A stretch of 6,429 nucleotides of DNA, from contig JAAZNJ010000018.1 of NCBI GenBank assembly GCA_012798335.1, positions 1-6,429 of the forward strand, written 5' to 3'. Below are positions 6,209 through 6,429 of the stretch, piece by piece (the first letter of the stretch is position 1; each line of letters opens with the position of its first letter). A model generated the notes under the pieces. That model saw nothing but the letters and a program-made list of their open reading frames with translations. It was not told the DNA's origin and searched no databases. This stretch comes from Candidatus Woesearchaeota archaeon (GTDB lineage: Archaea; Nanobdellota; Nanobdellia; Pacearchaeales; GW2011-AR1). Both the position numbers and the translations under genes were made by a program.

Positions 6209-6216
6209 TTTATAAA
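6209..6216 (+). promoter_or_regulatory. TATA box of the 3'-most gene
   Basis: TTTATAAA stands at -29 to -22 from the ATG at 6238, the same spacing as at htpX, lemA and the four-helix protein gene. It supports both the start codon and the reality of the partial gene that follows. Confidence 0.6.
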
Positions 6217-6237
6217 TAAAAAAGACATTCATATTAA

Positions 6238-6429
6238 ATGGTTAAAACAACAAAAACCCAAAAAAAGAGTGTGATAAAAAAAGATGAAGTTATAGAAGAA
6301 GGGATTAACAATAAACTAATTGAAAATTTTGTTTCCTTACAAAGGGTTATGACAAATCTTGCTGTTAAATTAGAAGATTTATCTTCTCAAATCTCTAAAT
6401 TATTAGAATTATTTGAGATTTCTGCAAAA
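6238..6429 (+). CDS. Partial small coiled-coil protein, cut by window end
   Basis: The first 64 codons are open and run off the window. The N-terminus (1-20) is lysine-rich and probably disordered (MVKTTKTQKKSVIKK). From about residue 27 it becomes amphipathic, with leucine and isoleucine at heptad-like spacing (LIENFVSLQRVMTNLAVKLE, then DLSSQISKLLELFEISAK), predicting a helix or coiled coil. It resembles short conserved hypothetical proteins that I associate with DPANN archaea; the function is unknown and the association is from memory. No membrane segment or catalytic motif is visible. The start is supported by the TTTATAAA box at the standard distance; it lies 141 bp after ppsA with its own promoter. 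Confidence 0.7.
   Translation, partial: MVKTTKTQKKSVIKKDEVIEEGINNKLIENFVSLQRVMTNLAVKLEDLSSQISKLLELFEISAK

Overview
This is a very AT-rich window (clearly below 30% G+C by eye; intergenic DNA is almost only A and T). It looks like the genome of a small archaeon, most likely a DPANN lineage of the Pacearchaeota/Woesearchaeota type. Four things support this. The phosphoenolpyruvate synthase is of the archaeal kind. The first gene is a relative of archaeal TtuA/NcsA-type tRNA thiolases. No Shine-Dalgarno sequences are seen. A TTTATAAA-type box lies a fixed 22-30 nt before start codons, which is the layout expected for leaderless archaeal transcripts. All six complete genes end in TAA. The lineage is an inference from style, not from a marker gene.

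Layout. Minus strand, from the right: a LemA-family membrane-anchored protein (2908-3456), an HtpX-type M48 membrane metalloprotease (1854-2741), an unrecognised four-helix membrane protein with a cysteine-bearing outer domain (856-1779), and a 202-residue shortened TtuA-like protein that has lost its PP-loop (65-673). Plus strand, from the left: a 56-residue single-cluster ferredoxin (3508-3678), phosphoenolpyruvate synthase (3802-6096), and the first 64 codons of a small coiled-coil protein that runs off the window (6238-6429). lemA and the ferredoxin gene diverge from a 51-bp gap. One palindromic TTTATAAA box sits in the middle of that gap and is correctly spaced for both genes.

How the genes may work together. 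LemA and HtpX are a recurrent pair linked to envelope quality control, so the left half may be a membrane-maintenance neighbourhood, with the four-helix protein a possible partner or client. The right half is central metabolism: ferredoxin carries electrons, for example from pyruvate oxidation, and PEP synthase links pyruvate and PEP. Each minus-strand gene has a box of its own at the fixed distance (weak for the TtuA-like gene), so they look individually transcribed rather than one tight operon.

No mobile element, CRISPR array, tRNA or rRNA was seen. No gap between genes exceeds 300 bases. The most unusual items are the TtuA-like protein without its ATP-binding loop and the shared palindromic promoter; I do not see a complete novel multi-gene system.
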